A DNA stretch of 64,000 nt from Propionibacterium sp. (GTDB taxonomy: Bacteria; Actinomycetota; Actinomycetes; Propionibacteriales; Propionibacteriaceae). The position numbers and the translations under genes are program-made. Under the pieces are notes generated by a model. That model was not told where the DNA came from, searched no databases, and saw only the letters and a program-made list of their open reading frames with translations. Of the stretch, positions 57,552 to 64,000 are shown piece after piece (within the stretch, counting starts at the first letter, position 1; each line of letters starts with the position of its first letter). The stretch spans positions 1-64,000 of the forward strand of contig JAAYVB010000010.1 in the NCBI GenBank assembly GCA_012517405.1. The letters run 5' to 3'.

Positions 57552-58193
57552 CTAACGATGCCGGGCCAAGGCTTCGTCCACTGCGGGATCGTAAATGAGG
57601 GTGCCGACATCGGTCTTCATCACCACGTCAACGATCATCTTGATGTTGGCGATCAGCTCGCGGCGTTCGTAGCTGCGCCAGGTCTCGTTCTTGGCTGTCT
57701 CGTCGTCGCCGACACCGATGGCATCCACGCCGACCATCCGGCAGGTGGCGACCGTGCGCGGCACGTGGTAACTCTGCGAAATGACCGTCAGCTGGGTCAC
57801 TCCGAAGATTCCCTTGGCCCGCACGCATGACGAGTAGGAGGAGTTGCCGCCTTCGTCCTCGACGATGTCGAGCGGATCGACGCCGTTCTCCTCGAGGTAG
57901 GCGCGCATCACGGCCGGCTCATCGTCGCTGGTGCTGCCCGACACGATGAAAACGGTGATCTTGCCCTGCTCCCACAGCTGCAACGCCAGGTCGAGCCGGG
58001 CCTTCAGATAACCGGAGGGCCGACCGTTCAGGGTCGCCGCACCCATCACCAGTCCGACGTCGTTGGAGGGTGCCTCATCCGCGCTGGTCCAGGTGCGCCC
58101 GAATGACAGCACCTGGACGAGGGCCCATGGCCCTCCCACGACGAGCAGAGCGATCAGGAGCAGGGCGAGCAGCGCGCGCCAAAGTTTGCGCAT
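57552..58193 (-). CDS. SanA/DUF218-family membrane protein
   Basis: A 213-residue protein with one N-terminal helix (residues ~3-22, LWRALLALLLIALLVVGGP) and an extracytoplasmic DUF218 (YdcF/SanA-like) domain: DVGLVMGAATLNGRPSG, LDLALQLWEQGKITVFIVSG, VVEDEGGNS-like VEDEGGNSSYSSCVRA, and VISQSYHVPRTVATCRMVG. SanA affects envelope permeability (vancomycin exclusion) in enterics, probably through a nucleotide- or lipid-sugar. The ATG at 58193 is chosen over 58220 because TAGGGT sits 7 bases upstream. Confidence 0.82.
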   Translation of the reverse strand: MRKLWRALLALLLIALLVVGGPWALVQVLSFGRTWTSADEAPSNDVGLVMGAATLNGRPSGYLKARLDLALQLWEQGKITVFIVSGSTSDDEPAVMRAYLEENGVDPLDIVEDEGGNSSYSSCVRAKGIFGVTQLTVISQSYHVPRTVATCRMVGVDAIGVGDDETAKNETWRSYERRELIANIKMIVDVVMKTDVGTLIYDPAVDEALARHR

Positions 58194-58200
58194 GGGGCCA

Positions 58201-58206
58201 ACCCTA
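58201..58206 (-). promoter_or_regulatory. -10 hexamer of the SanA-like gene
   Basis: TAGGGT on the minus strand, 7 bases before the ATG at 58193. Confidence 0.45.
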
Positions 58207-58209
58207 CGT

Positions 58210-58230
58210 GGCTTGGTCAAAGACCAGGCC
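58210..58230 (-). terminator. 9-bp hairpin after pgi
   Basis: GGCTTGGTC and GACCAGGCC pair (one G-U) around AAA, 34 bases beyond the pgi stop and upstream of the SanA-like gene. Short for a terminator. Confidence 0.45.
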
Positions 58231-58263
58231 TGATTGCGCTGTCAGGATCGCAGACCGCAGGGA

Positions 58264-59937
58264 TCAGATCCGATGATCGCGGTAGAATCCGATCAGGTTC
58301 TGGGTGGACGTATCCTGGCGAGCCAATGCCTCGTCGTCCCCGGTCACCGCCGGCGCGATCTCCATGGCGAGTTGCTTGCCCAACTCGACGCCCCACTGAT
58401 CGAACGAGTTGATGCCCCAGACGACCCCCTCGACGAAGGTGATGTGCTCGTAGAGGGCGATCAGCTCACCGACGACCCGCGGGCTGATCTCGGCGGCCAT
58501 GATCGATGTGGTCGGCTTGTTGCCCGGGAAGACCCGCGCCTCGACGATCGCCTCACGGGTGCCTTCGGCGCGCACCTCGTCGGCGGTCTTGCCGAAGGCG
58601 AGGGCCGCGGTCTGCGCGAAGAAGTTGGACAAGAAGAGCGCGTGCACGTCGACCCCGCCTTCGCGCAGCGCGTGCGCGGGGTTCACGGCGGCGATGAAGT
58701 CGGCCGGAATCACCTTGGTCCCCTGGTGAATCAGCTGGTAGAAGGCGTGCTGACCGTTGGTGCCCGGCTCACCCCAGAAGACCTCGCCGGTCTGGGTGGT
58801 GACCGGTGAGGCATCCCAGCGGGTGCGCTTGCCGTTGGATTCCATGGTGAGTTGCTGCAGGTAGGCGGCGAAGCGGTGCAGGTACTGCGCATACGGCAGC
58901 ACGGCGTGCGACTGGGCGTCGTAGAAGTTGTTGTACCAGACGTTGAGCAGACCCATCAGCACCGGCAGGTTCTCGGAGAAGTCCGCGGTGCGGAAGTGTT
59001 CGTCCATGGCGTGGAAGCCCGCCAGGACGCTCTGCCAGTTTTCCGGCCCGATCGCGATGACATCGGCCAGGCCGACTGCCGAGTCGACCGAGTAGCGGCC
59101 GCCGACCCAGTCCCAGAACCCGAAGGCGTTCTGCGGATCGATGCCGAACTCGGCAACCTTCTCGAGGTTGGTCGATACGGCCACGAAATGCCGGCGGATG
59201 GCCTCGGCCCGGGCCTCGTCCGTGTTGTCGATGATGCCACTGGTCTGCAGCGAGTTCAGCAGCCAGTTCTTGGCCATCCGGGCGTTGGTCATGGTCTCCA
59301 AGGTGGTGAAGGTCTTGGACGCCACGATGAACAGCACGGTCTCGGGGTCGACGTCATGGGTGGTCTCGTAGATGTCGGCAGGATCGATATTGCTGACGAA
59401 GCGGCACTCGAGGCCGGGCTGCTGGTAGGGCTTGAGCGCCTCGTAAACCATGACGGGGCCCAGATCGGAGCCACCGATTCCGATGTTGACGATGGTGCGG
59501 ATCGGCTTGCCGGTGATGCCCACCCACTCGCCGGAGCGGATCTGGTCGGCCAGGACGTACATGCGGTCGAGCACTTCGTGCACCTGCTGGACGACATCCA
59601 CGCCGTCAACGATCAAGGAGGCGTCGCGCGGCAGCCGCAACGCCGTGTGCAGCACCGAACGGTTCTCGGTGGTGTTGATCCGCTCGCCGGCGAACATCGC
59701 CTCACGGCGGCCGGCAAGGTCGACCTGCTCGGCGAGCCGGACGAGTGCATCCTTGATCTCGTCGGTCAGGTAGTTCTTGGACAGATCCGCATAGAGATCG
59801 GCAGCGGCGAGCGAGAACCGCTGGGCCCGGTCGGGATCGTCGGCGAACCAGGCGCGGAAATCAACATTCAGATCGTCATGCAGCCGGGCGAGTTCCGCCC
59901 AGGCGGGAGTGGCAGTCGCATCAACGGGAGTACGCAT
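58264..59937 (-). CDS. pgi: glucose-6-phosphate isomerase
   Basis: A 557-residue glycolytic isomerase (glucose 6-phosphate to fructose 6-phosphate). Signature regions: [47 protein letters not shown], the catalytic glutamate in [18 protein letters not shown], and the late [10 protein letters not shown] with the catalytic lysine. Length matches the eukaryote-like long Pgi. A -10 box 6 bases before the ATG suggests a leaderless transcript. Confidence 0.97.
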   Translation of the reverse strand: MRTPVDATATPAWAELARLHDDLNVDFRAWFADDPDRAQRFSLAAADLYADLSKNYLTDEIKDALVRLAEQVDLAGRREAMFAGERINTTENRSVLHTALRLPRDASLIVDGVDVVQQVHEVLDRMYVLADQIRSGEWVGITGKPIRTIVNIGIGGSDLGPVMVYEALKPYQQPGLECRFVSNIDPADIYETTHDVDPETVLFIVASKTFTTLETMTNARMAKNWLLNSLQTSGIIDNTDEARAEAIRRHFVAVSTNLEKVAEFGIDPQNAFGFWDWVGGRYSVDSAVGLADVIAIGPENWQSVLAGFHAMDEHFRTADFSENLPVLMGLLNVWYNNFYDAQSHAVLPYAQYLHRFAAYLQQLTMESNGKRTRWDASPVTTQTGEVFWGEPGTNGQHAFYQLIHQGTKVIPADFIAAVNPAHALREGGVDVHALFLSNFFAQTAALAFGKTADEVRAEGTREAIVEARVFPGNKPTTSIMAAEISPRVVGELIALYEHITFVEGVVWGINSFDQWGVELGKQLAMEIAPAVTGDDEALARQDTSTQNLIGFYRDHRI

Positions 59938-59943
59938 AGGCCA

Positions 59944-59949
59944 AGCTTA
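59944..59949 (-). promoter_or_regulatory. -10 hexamer of pgi
   Basis: TAAGCT on the minus strand, 6 bases before the ATG at 59937. Confidence 0.55.
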
Positions 59950-60010
59950 TGGGTTTTGGCCTACCAGTGGCGAGACGGCCAGCGGGAATTCCCACCGGCC
60001 CCGAGCCGGC

Positions 60011-61060
60011 TCAGGCCACCCGGCGCATCGCGGTGATGTCGTACCCGCTGATCGAGCTGACGATGACACCGATGCCGTAGTCGGCTGCATGCACCATCTG
60101 ACCGTTGCCGATGTACATGCCGACGTGGCCGCCGCCGTAGGAGATGATCAGGTCGCCGGGCTGCAGTGCCGAGGTCGATGACACCGCGGTGCCGGCCGAC
60201 ATCATGGCGCCGCTGGTGCGGGGCAGGCTGACACCCATCGCGGAGTAGGAGTACACCATCAGACCCGAGCAGTCGAAGGCGTTCGGGCCGGTGGCACCCC
60301 ACGAGTAGGCCTTGCCAACCTGGGCGAGCGCGATCGAGACAGCGCCGGAGGCGGTGCTGCTCGCCGAGCCGGCGATGGCCGCGGTGTCGGCTGTCGAGGT
60401 GGCGGCGGATGTGGACGCCGAACCGGTGGTCTGGCTGGCCGCGCTGCTGGCGGCAGCCGCTGCGGCGGCCGCTTCCTCAGCCTGCCGGGCCGCTTCGGCC
60501 TGCCGGGCTTCCTCAGCCTGGCGAGCCTCTTCAGCCTGCCGGGCCTCCTCGGCCTGGCGAGCCTCTTCAGCCTGGCGAGCTTCCTCGGCCTGACGGGCCG
60601 CCTCGGCCTGCCGGGCCTCTTCGGCATTGCGGGCATCCTGCTCGGTGACGGGATCGACGAGCGTGGTCCGGTCGGCGCTGCGCGAGATCGGCGTGGTGGT
60701 CTGCAACGCCGGTTCGGCGGCGGTGACCGTGCTCGACAGATTCGGGACGATGAGTGCCGCGCTGGCGGTTGCCACTGCGGCTGCACCCATCAGGCCACGC
60801 TGCAGGCGGGAATGCAGGCCGCGCGGCTTGGGCTTGATGGTGGTGATGGCGGCAAGCTGACGGGTGCTGGTCAGCGGTTCGTCCGGCTCGAAACTCAGCG
60901 GCGCATCGATCGCGCGGGTGGCTCGCGCGGCGGACACGCTGAGCAGCGTGTCGTCCACGAGCTCCAGGGGTGGCGTCGGCATGGCGCGCCGCGCGCAGGA
61001 CTGCTGAATGCTGTCCGTGGCGTCGACGACCGGGTCGAGCAGTGCCCTTCGTGCGCTCAT
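60011..61060 (-). CDS. NlpC/P60 cell-wall hydrolase with cytoplasmic RRA-motif N-terminus
   Basis: A 349-residue protein. Residues 1-90 precede the only hydrophobic segment (about 89-115, GLMGAAAVATASAALIVPNL) and carry basic SARRALLDP and related motifs. Residues ~145-200 are tandem ARQAEE hexapeptides forming a coiled coil. After a Ser/Ala/Thr linker, the NlpC/P60 domain (about 240-349) has catalytic Cys264 (AFDCSGL), His312 (GGHVGMYIG) and His324 (MVHAADYG). It should cut peptidoglycan stem peptides. It is 32 bases downstream of a sister gene with the same N-terminal module but another catalytic domain. Confidence 0.85.
   Translation of the reverse strand: MSARRALLDPVVDATDSIQQSCARRAMPTPPLELVDDTLLSVSAARATRAIDAPLSFEPDEPLTSTRQLAAITTIKPKPRGLHSRLQRGLMGAAAVATASAALIVPNLSSTVTAAEPALQTTTPISRSADRTTLVDPVTEQDARNAEEARQAEAARQAEEARQAEEARQAEEARQAEEARQAEEARQAEAARQAEEAAAAAAAASSAASQTTGSASTSAATSTADTAAIAGSASSTASGAVSIALAQVGKAYSWGATGPNAFDCSGLMVYSYSAMGVSLPRTSGAMMSAGTAVSSTSALQPGDLIISYGGGHVGMYIGNGQMVHAADYGIGVIVSSISGYDITAMRRVA
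60470..60622 (-). repeat. 18-bp tandem repeat encoding ARQAEE
   Basis: About eight in-frame 18-base units (plus-strand form GCCTCTTCAGCCTGGCGA) encode the coiled-coil hexapeptides of the NlpC/P60 protein. Confidence 0.85.
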
Positions 61061-61092
61061 TTATCAATCCTTAAGGTTGCGATGTGCCGTGG

Positions 61093-62112
61093 TCAGCGTA
61101 CCGTGACATGCACGTGGTCGTAATGATTCGCGGTGGGAGATCCGCGATCTTCCATCATGGTGAAGCCAGCGCTGGGGGCCCAGTTACCCCACATGCTCTG
61201 TTGATAGATGACGTATTCGACGTTCAGCGAGCTTGAGTTGGCGACCAGCCAGTTGGCGATCTGCCAACCTGCGTCGCCGCTGATCATGATGTCAATGGCC
61301 TGGCCAGCGCCATGATCATCGGCTGAGTTGCGCCAGCCACCGTACGAGGTGACATTGGGGAACTGCGCGCACACGGCCAGGAAGGTGGCATAGGCCTGAG
61401 AGGTGAGCCCAAGGCCGGATCCGTCGAACGAGCAGCTGCCACCAGTTGCCACGGCCGGGGCCGACGAGGTGGCGGTAGTGGCCGATGTCCCTGCTGGGGA
61501 CGGGCTCTGCTTGGCGGCCTCGGCGGCTGTCTGCTCGGCAGCCACGCGCTGTTCTTCGGCCACCCGGGCGGCTTCGGCAGCCGCGGCGGCCTCCTCGGCC
61601 TGACGGGCCTCCTCGGCCTGGCGCGCTGCTTCGGCTTCGGCAGCCGCCTTCGCGTTGGCCAAGGTGACCGGGTTGATGGCTTCTTCGGTGCGGTCGAGGC
61701 CGCGGGAGATGGTCTCATCGCTAGTCGGCGCCGGTTGGGCGGTCACGACGCTGACGGCGCTGGGGGTGAGCAGGATGGCGGATGCGGTGGCCACGGCGGC
61801 GGCTCCGAACAGCCCGCGGCGCAGCCGCTGGCCCTTCACGGCCGGCCTCACCGAGGCGGCACCGGTGACCTTCGGCAGCTGGCGGGTGCTGCCGAGAGCT
61901 TCGTCCGGCTCGAAACTGATAGGGGCCGAGATGGCTCGGCGGGCCGCAGAAACACTGACCGGTGAGTCGTCAACGATGACGGCTTCGTCGGCTACCCCCC
62001 GACGCGCGGACGCGTAGGTGAAGACGGGGGTGATGGGGTCGTCGATCTCAGTGCCCGGGTCGAGGATGGCTCGGCGTGCTGTCACTGATTCTCCCAAGGG
62101 ATTGTCTGTCAT
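61093..62112 (-). CDS. secreted M15-like (ARB-07466-type) protein with RRA-motif N-terminus
   Basis: A 339-residue sister of the NlpC/P60 protein downstream. The N-terminal ~150 residues share TARRAILDP, VSVSAARRAI, ISFEPDEALGSTRQL, RRGLFGAAAVATAS (membrane segment ~100-125) and ISRGLDRT. Residues ~155-200 are an Ala/Glu/Gln/Arg coiled coil. The C-terminal ~115 residues resemble the ARB-07466-like domain: His267 and Asp274 in DDHGAGQAIDIM and His333/His335 in NHYDHVHVTVR match the HxxGxxxD...HxH zinc pattern of M15 (VanY-like) peptidases. A cell-wall peptidase role is probable but unproven. First gene of the pair. Confidence 0.8.
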   Translation of the reverse strand: MTDNPLGESVTARRAILDPGTEIDDPITPVFTYASARRGVADEAVIVDDSPVSVSAARRAISAPISFEPDEALGSTRQLPKVTGAASVRPAVKGQRLRRGLFGAAAVATASAILLTPSAVSVVTAQPAPTSDETISRGLDRTEEAINPVTLANAKAAAEAEAARQAEEARQAEEAAAAAEAARVAEEQRVAAEQTAAEAAKQSPSPAGTSATTATSSAPAVATGGSCSFDGSGLGLTSQAYATFLAVCAQFPNVTSYGGWRNSADDHGAGQAIDIMISGDAGWQIANWLVANSSSLNVEYVIYQQSMWGNWAPSAGFTMMEDRGSPTANHYDHVHVTVR

Positions 62113-62113
62113 T

Positions 62114-62143
62114 CCTGAGAAGAATCTTAAGGATCTTCTCAGG
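62114..62143. promoter_or_regulatory. 30-bp palindrome before the M15-like gene
   Basis: CCTGAGAAGA (62114-62123) and TCTTCTCAGG (62134-62143) are perfect arms around a near-palindromic ATCTTAAGGA centre. It abuts the ATG at 62112 and includes the AGGA ribosome site. The sister gene start (61060) is preceded by a related CCTTAAGGATT. Confidence 0.55.
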
Positions 62144-62203
62144 AGAACACAAGTTGTCAGGGGAATCTGCTCAGAAAAGATTCAGAAAGGGCCGTCCGGA
62201 CGG

Positions 62204-62851
62204 CTAGCTGCGGGTTCGGGTGGCCTCGACGATCGGACGAGCACGAGAGCGCAACGCACTCAGATCGCCGCGATGCAGGGCGTCCCCGATGAGCCTGTCG
62301 GCCAGGCACACCGCTACCGCACCGGCACCCAGCCAGGCCTTGACCTCGTGCACTGACTCGGCCCCGCGGGCCAGCACTGCGATGTCGGGCAGCAGGGCGG
62401 CCAGCTGCGCCGGGTAGCTCGTGCCGAGCACCCCGGCCGGGACGACCTGGACCGCGGCCGCATCCGGTTGCTTCCAGGCGTTGGCGATCTCGGTCGGAGT
62501 GAGCGCGGCCGGGCACTGGGGGATCTGGGCGGCGGCGAGCTCTGAGCGGAGCTGGTCGTCGTCACCCAGGGTGAGGGCGAAGGCGGCCTGCTCAGATACC
62601 GCCCACTGCGCGTCCGCGGGGGTGCGCAGGTCATGGGTCCCGACCAACAGCCGGCGTCCGAACACCCGGCGCAGCATGGACGGGGTCAGCCGCTGACCCG
62701 GACTGAGGCTGAGGATCGGCAGACCTTCCTCGATGAGGACCTCGACCGGGGCGACCGCCTCGTCCAGGGTGCAGCCGGGCAGCAGCACAATGACCTTGGC
62801 CTCGACGAGTCCGGCAGGCAGTTCGACGCGTGGATTCACGGCATCAATCAT
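62204..62851 (-). CDS. KDPG-aldolase-family homologue lacking catalytic residues
   Basis: A 215-residue protein that follows the Eda (2-keto-3-deoxy-6-phosphogluconate aldolase) fold pattern throughout, including CPAALTPTEIANAWKQPD and VQVVPAGVLG. The Schiff-base lysine of the FKFFPAE motif is Gln135 here. The catalytic glutamate of LEVTLRT is Ser48 (ILSLSPG), and the phosphate-site TLRT is lost too. It is therefore unlikely to be an aldolase. It starts 3 bases after the YeiH-family permease gene, so a linked, perhaps regulatory or ligand-binding role is possible. Confidence 0.7.
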   Translation of the reverse strand: MIDAVNPRVELPAGLVEAKVIVLLPGCTLDEAVAPVEVLIEEGLPILSLSPGQRLTPSMLRRVFGRRLLVGTHDLRTPADAQWAVSEQAAFALTLGDDDQLRSELAAAQIPQCPAALTPTEIANAWKQPDAAAVQVVPAGVLGTSYPAQLAALLPDIAVLARGAESVHEVKAWLGAGAVAVCLADRLIGDALHRGDLSALRSRARPIVEATRTRS

Positions 62852-62854
62852 GGA

Positions 62855-64000
62855 TCAGAAAGTGAAGCTGCCCCACAGCAGGACGGCCAGCAGCAGCCCG
62901 ACCGCCAGATTCACGACCGTGGCCGCGGCGAAGACGAGCACCGGCTTCCAGCCCGCTTCCTTCAGCGAACCGAAGCTGAACTCCAGGCCGATGCTGACGA
63001 ACGCCAGGATCAGGAACCAGGTGCGCAGCTCGTTGGCGACGCCGATTGCGGAAGCGGCGAAGGTGGGATCGGCGTTGGACGCGAAGATGGTCGCCACGAC
63101 GGAGGCGATCAGGAAGCCGAGCACGAACTTCGGGAAGCTGCGCCACAAGGTGATCAGCGTCGGAGCCGAGGTATCGCCGGCCTCGCGCTGGGTCTTGACG
63201 GTGAAGCACATCGTCAGCAGCACGGCGACCACACCGAGCAGCGCGTTCTGGGTGACCTTGACGATGGTCGCGACCTGCAGCGGCTGCTCACCGGCCATCG
63301 TGCCCGCGGCGGTGACGGCTGCGGTGGTGTCGATATTGCCGCCGATCCAGGCGCCGGTGACCGCGGGGCTGAGCCCGAGCAGTCCGGAGGCCCAGGGCAG
63401 CAGGAAGATCATCGGAACCGCGAAGACAATCACCAGCGAGGCCGTGTAGGCGAGTTGCTCCTTCTTGGCCTGTACTGCGCCCGCGGCGGCGACGGCGGCC
63501 GATACGCCGCAGATCGAGATAGCCGAGCTCAGCAGGGCGCGGAGTTTGTCGTCCAGCCCGAGCAGGCCGGAGAACCACCAGGTGAACAAGAAGACGGCGG
63601 TGATCAGCAGACAGGCCTGGACGATGGCGGGCACCGCGGCCTTCGCGATGACCGCGAAGTTGATGGAGGCGCCGAGCAGGACCAGGCCGGTCTTGATCAG
63701 GAATTCGGTGCGGAAGGCCCTCGACATCTTCTTCCGCAGGCCCAGCGCGGACAAGATCGCGTTGGCGGCGAAGCCGACGAGGATCGCATAGACGGGGAAC
63801 TCGATCGACTTCGCGATCTGGCCGAAGCCGGTGCCCTTGGTGGCGGCCGGCACCCATTCGGTCAGGGAGTGGACGAGGAAGCCGAGTCCCAACAGCACGA
63901 CGATGCCGAGGATCGTCCAGATGATCGGGTGTTGTCCGGCCTGCGGCGCGGCGGGGGCGGCGGGGGCTGTCTCGGTGGGGGCTGTCTCGGCGGAGGCGGC
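62855..64000 (-). CDS. YeiH/UPF0324-family permease, 5' end beyond the window
   Basis: At least 381 residues; the frame stays open to the window edge, so the start is missing. An Ala/Pro/Thr-rich N-terminal stretch (ETAPTETAPAAPAAPQAG) is followed by about ten to eleven helices. Family segments include KTGLVLLGASINFAVIAKAA, SAISICGVSAAVAAAGAVQAKK, SPAVTGAWIGGNIDTTAAVTAAG and LIASVVATIFASNADPTF (each within 20 or so residues). The YeiH group is annotated as putative sulfate/sulfonate exporters; the substrate is uncertain. It is coupled to the aldolase homologue. Confidence 0.85.
   Translation of the reverse strand, partial: AASAETAPTETAPAAPAAPQAGQHPIIWTILGIVVLLGLGFLVHSLTEWVPAATKGTGFGQIAKSIEFPVYAILVGFAANAILSALGLRKKMSRAFRTEFLIKTGLVLLGASINFAVIAKAAVPAIVQACLLITAVFLFTWWFSGLLGLDDKLRALLSSAISICGVSAAVAAAGAVQAKKEQLAYTASLVIVFAVPMIFLLPWASGLLGLSPAVTGAWIGGNIDTTAAVTAAGTMAGEQPLQVATIVKVTQNALLGVVAVLLTMCFTVKTQREAGDTSAPTLITLWRSFPKFVLGFLIASVVATIFASNADPTFAASAIGVANELRTWFLILAFVSIGLEFSFGSLKEAGWKPVLVFAAATVVNLAVGLLLAVLLWGSFTF

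Noticed and set aside
61061-61092. c-di-AMP (ydaO) riboswitch before the cell-wall hydrolases
   Set aside because: The gaps of 32 and 91 bases are too short for this large riboswitch and the core motifs are absent.

Overview
The window is GC-rich, tightly packed bacterial chromosome with actinobacterial gene orders: dnaK-grpE-dnaJ-hspR with HAIR operators, cysS followed by an rlmB-like methyltransferase, a fused LysX, and a dCTP deaminase of the actinobacterial type. Pyruvate phosphate dikinase, a succinyl-CoA-type CoA-transferase and polyphosphate glucokinase together point to a propionic-acid bacterium (Propionibacteriaceae). That placement is inference from gene content. I see no rRNA, prophage, IS element, CRISPR array or recognisable defence island.

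Layout. 0.1-8.6 kb: tRNA-Thr, membrane proteins, a lone sugar-ABC ATPase, cystathionine gamma-synthase, a DUF4032 kinase-like protein, cysS and rlmB. 8.8-13.4 kb: UxaA-type dehydratase with a GntR regulator, glyA, dcd. 13.5-19.5 kb (minus): an ABC-2 drug or lipid exporter, a repeat-rich FHA protein, and metQ-metN-metI with a structured leader. 19.9-25.0 kb: FecCD/FecE-type importer, a lipoprotein, dxr and a matching binding lipoprotein. 25.1-28.9 kb: ppdK and its DUF299 regulator. 28.9-40.7 kb: an RsmC/RlmG-type methyltransferase overlapping a helix-hairpin-helix SNF2 helicase, an esterase overlapping lysX, a YwiC-like membrane protein under a DtxR-like box, DUF1015, and the CoA-transferase. 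40.9-46.9 kb: HAD phosphatase, membrane protein plus PemK/MazF-like protein, tRNA-Gly, tpx, and a LiaF-like/PH-domain cluster. 46.9-54.7 kb: galE, a hypothetical, the heat-shock operon, a CPBP protease and a GntR regulator. 55.0-64.0 kb: ppgK, argS, a SanA-like protein, pgi, two sister cell-wall hydrolases, a KDPG-aldolase homologue without its catalytic residues, and a YeiH-family permease cut by the window edge.

Themes. Methionine supply (metB, metQNI), glycolysis and phosphoenolpyruvate metabolism (ppgK, pgi, ppdK and its regulator), fermentative CoA transfer, metal or siderophore uptake with one DtxR-like operator, and envelope maintenance (LysX, cell-wall hydrolases, LiaF-like/PH proteins, SanA, galE) recur. 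Many genes have a TANNNT hexamer 6-7 bases before the start codon, so much of the window looks to be transcribed without 5' leaders; this was used to choose several starts. Convergent gene pairs are usually separated by long perfect hairpins.

The most unusual items are the metQ leader with mutually exclusive helices, the two cell-wall hydrolases sharing a cytoplasmic RRA-motif module, the aldolase homologue lacking its Schiff-base lysine, the HhH-SNF2 helicase, and an 87-base inverted repeat at 40.8 kb.
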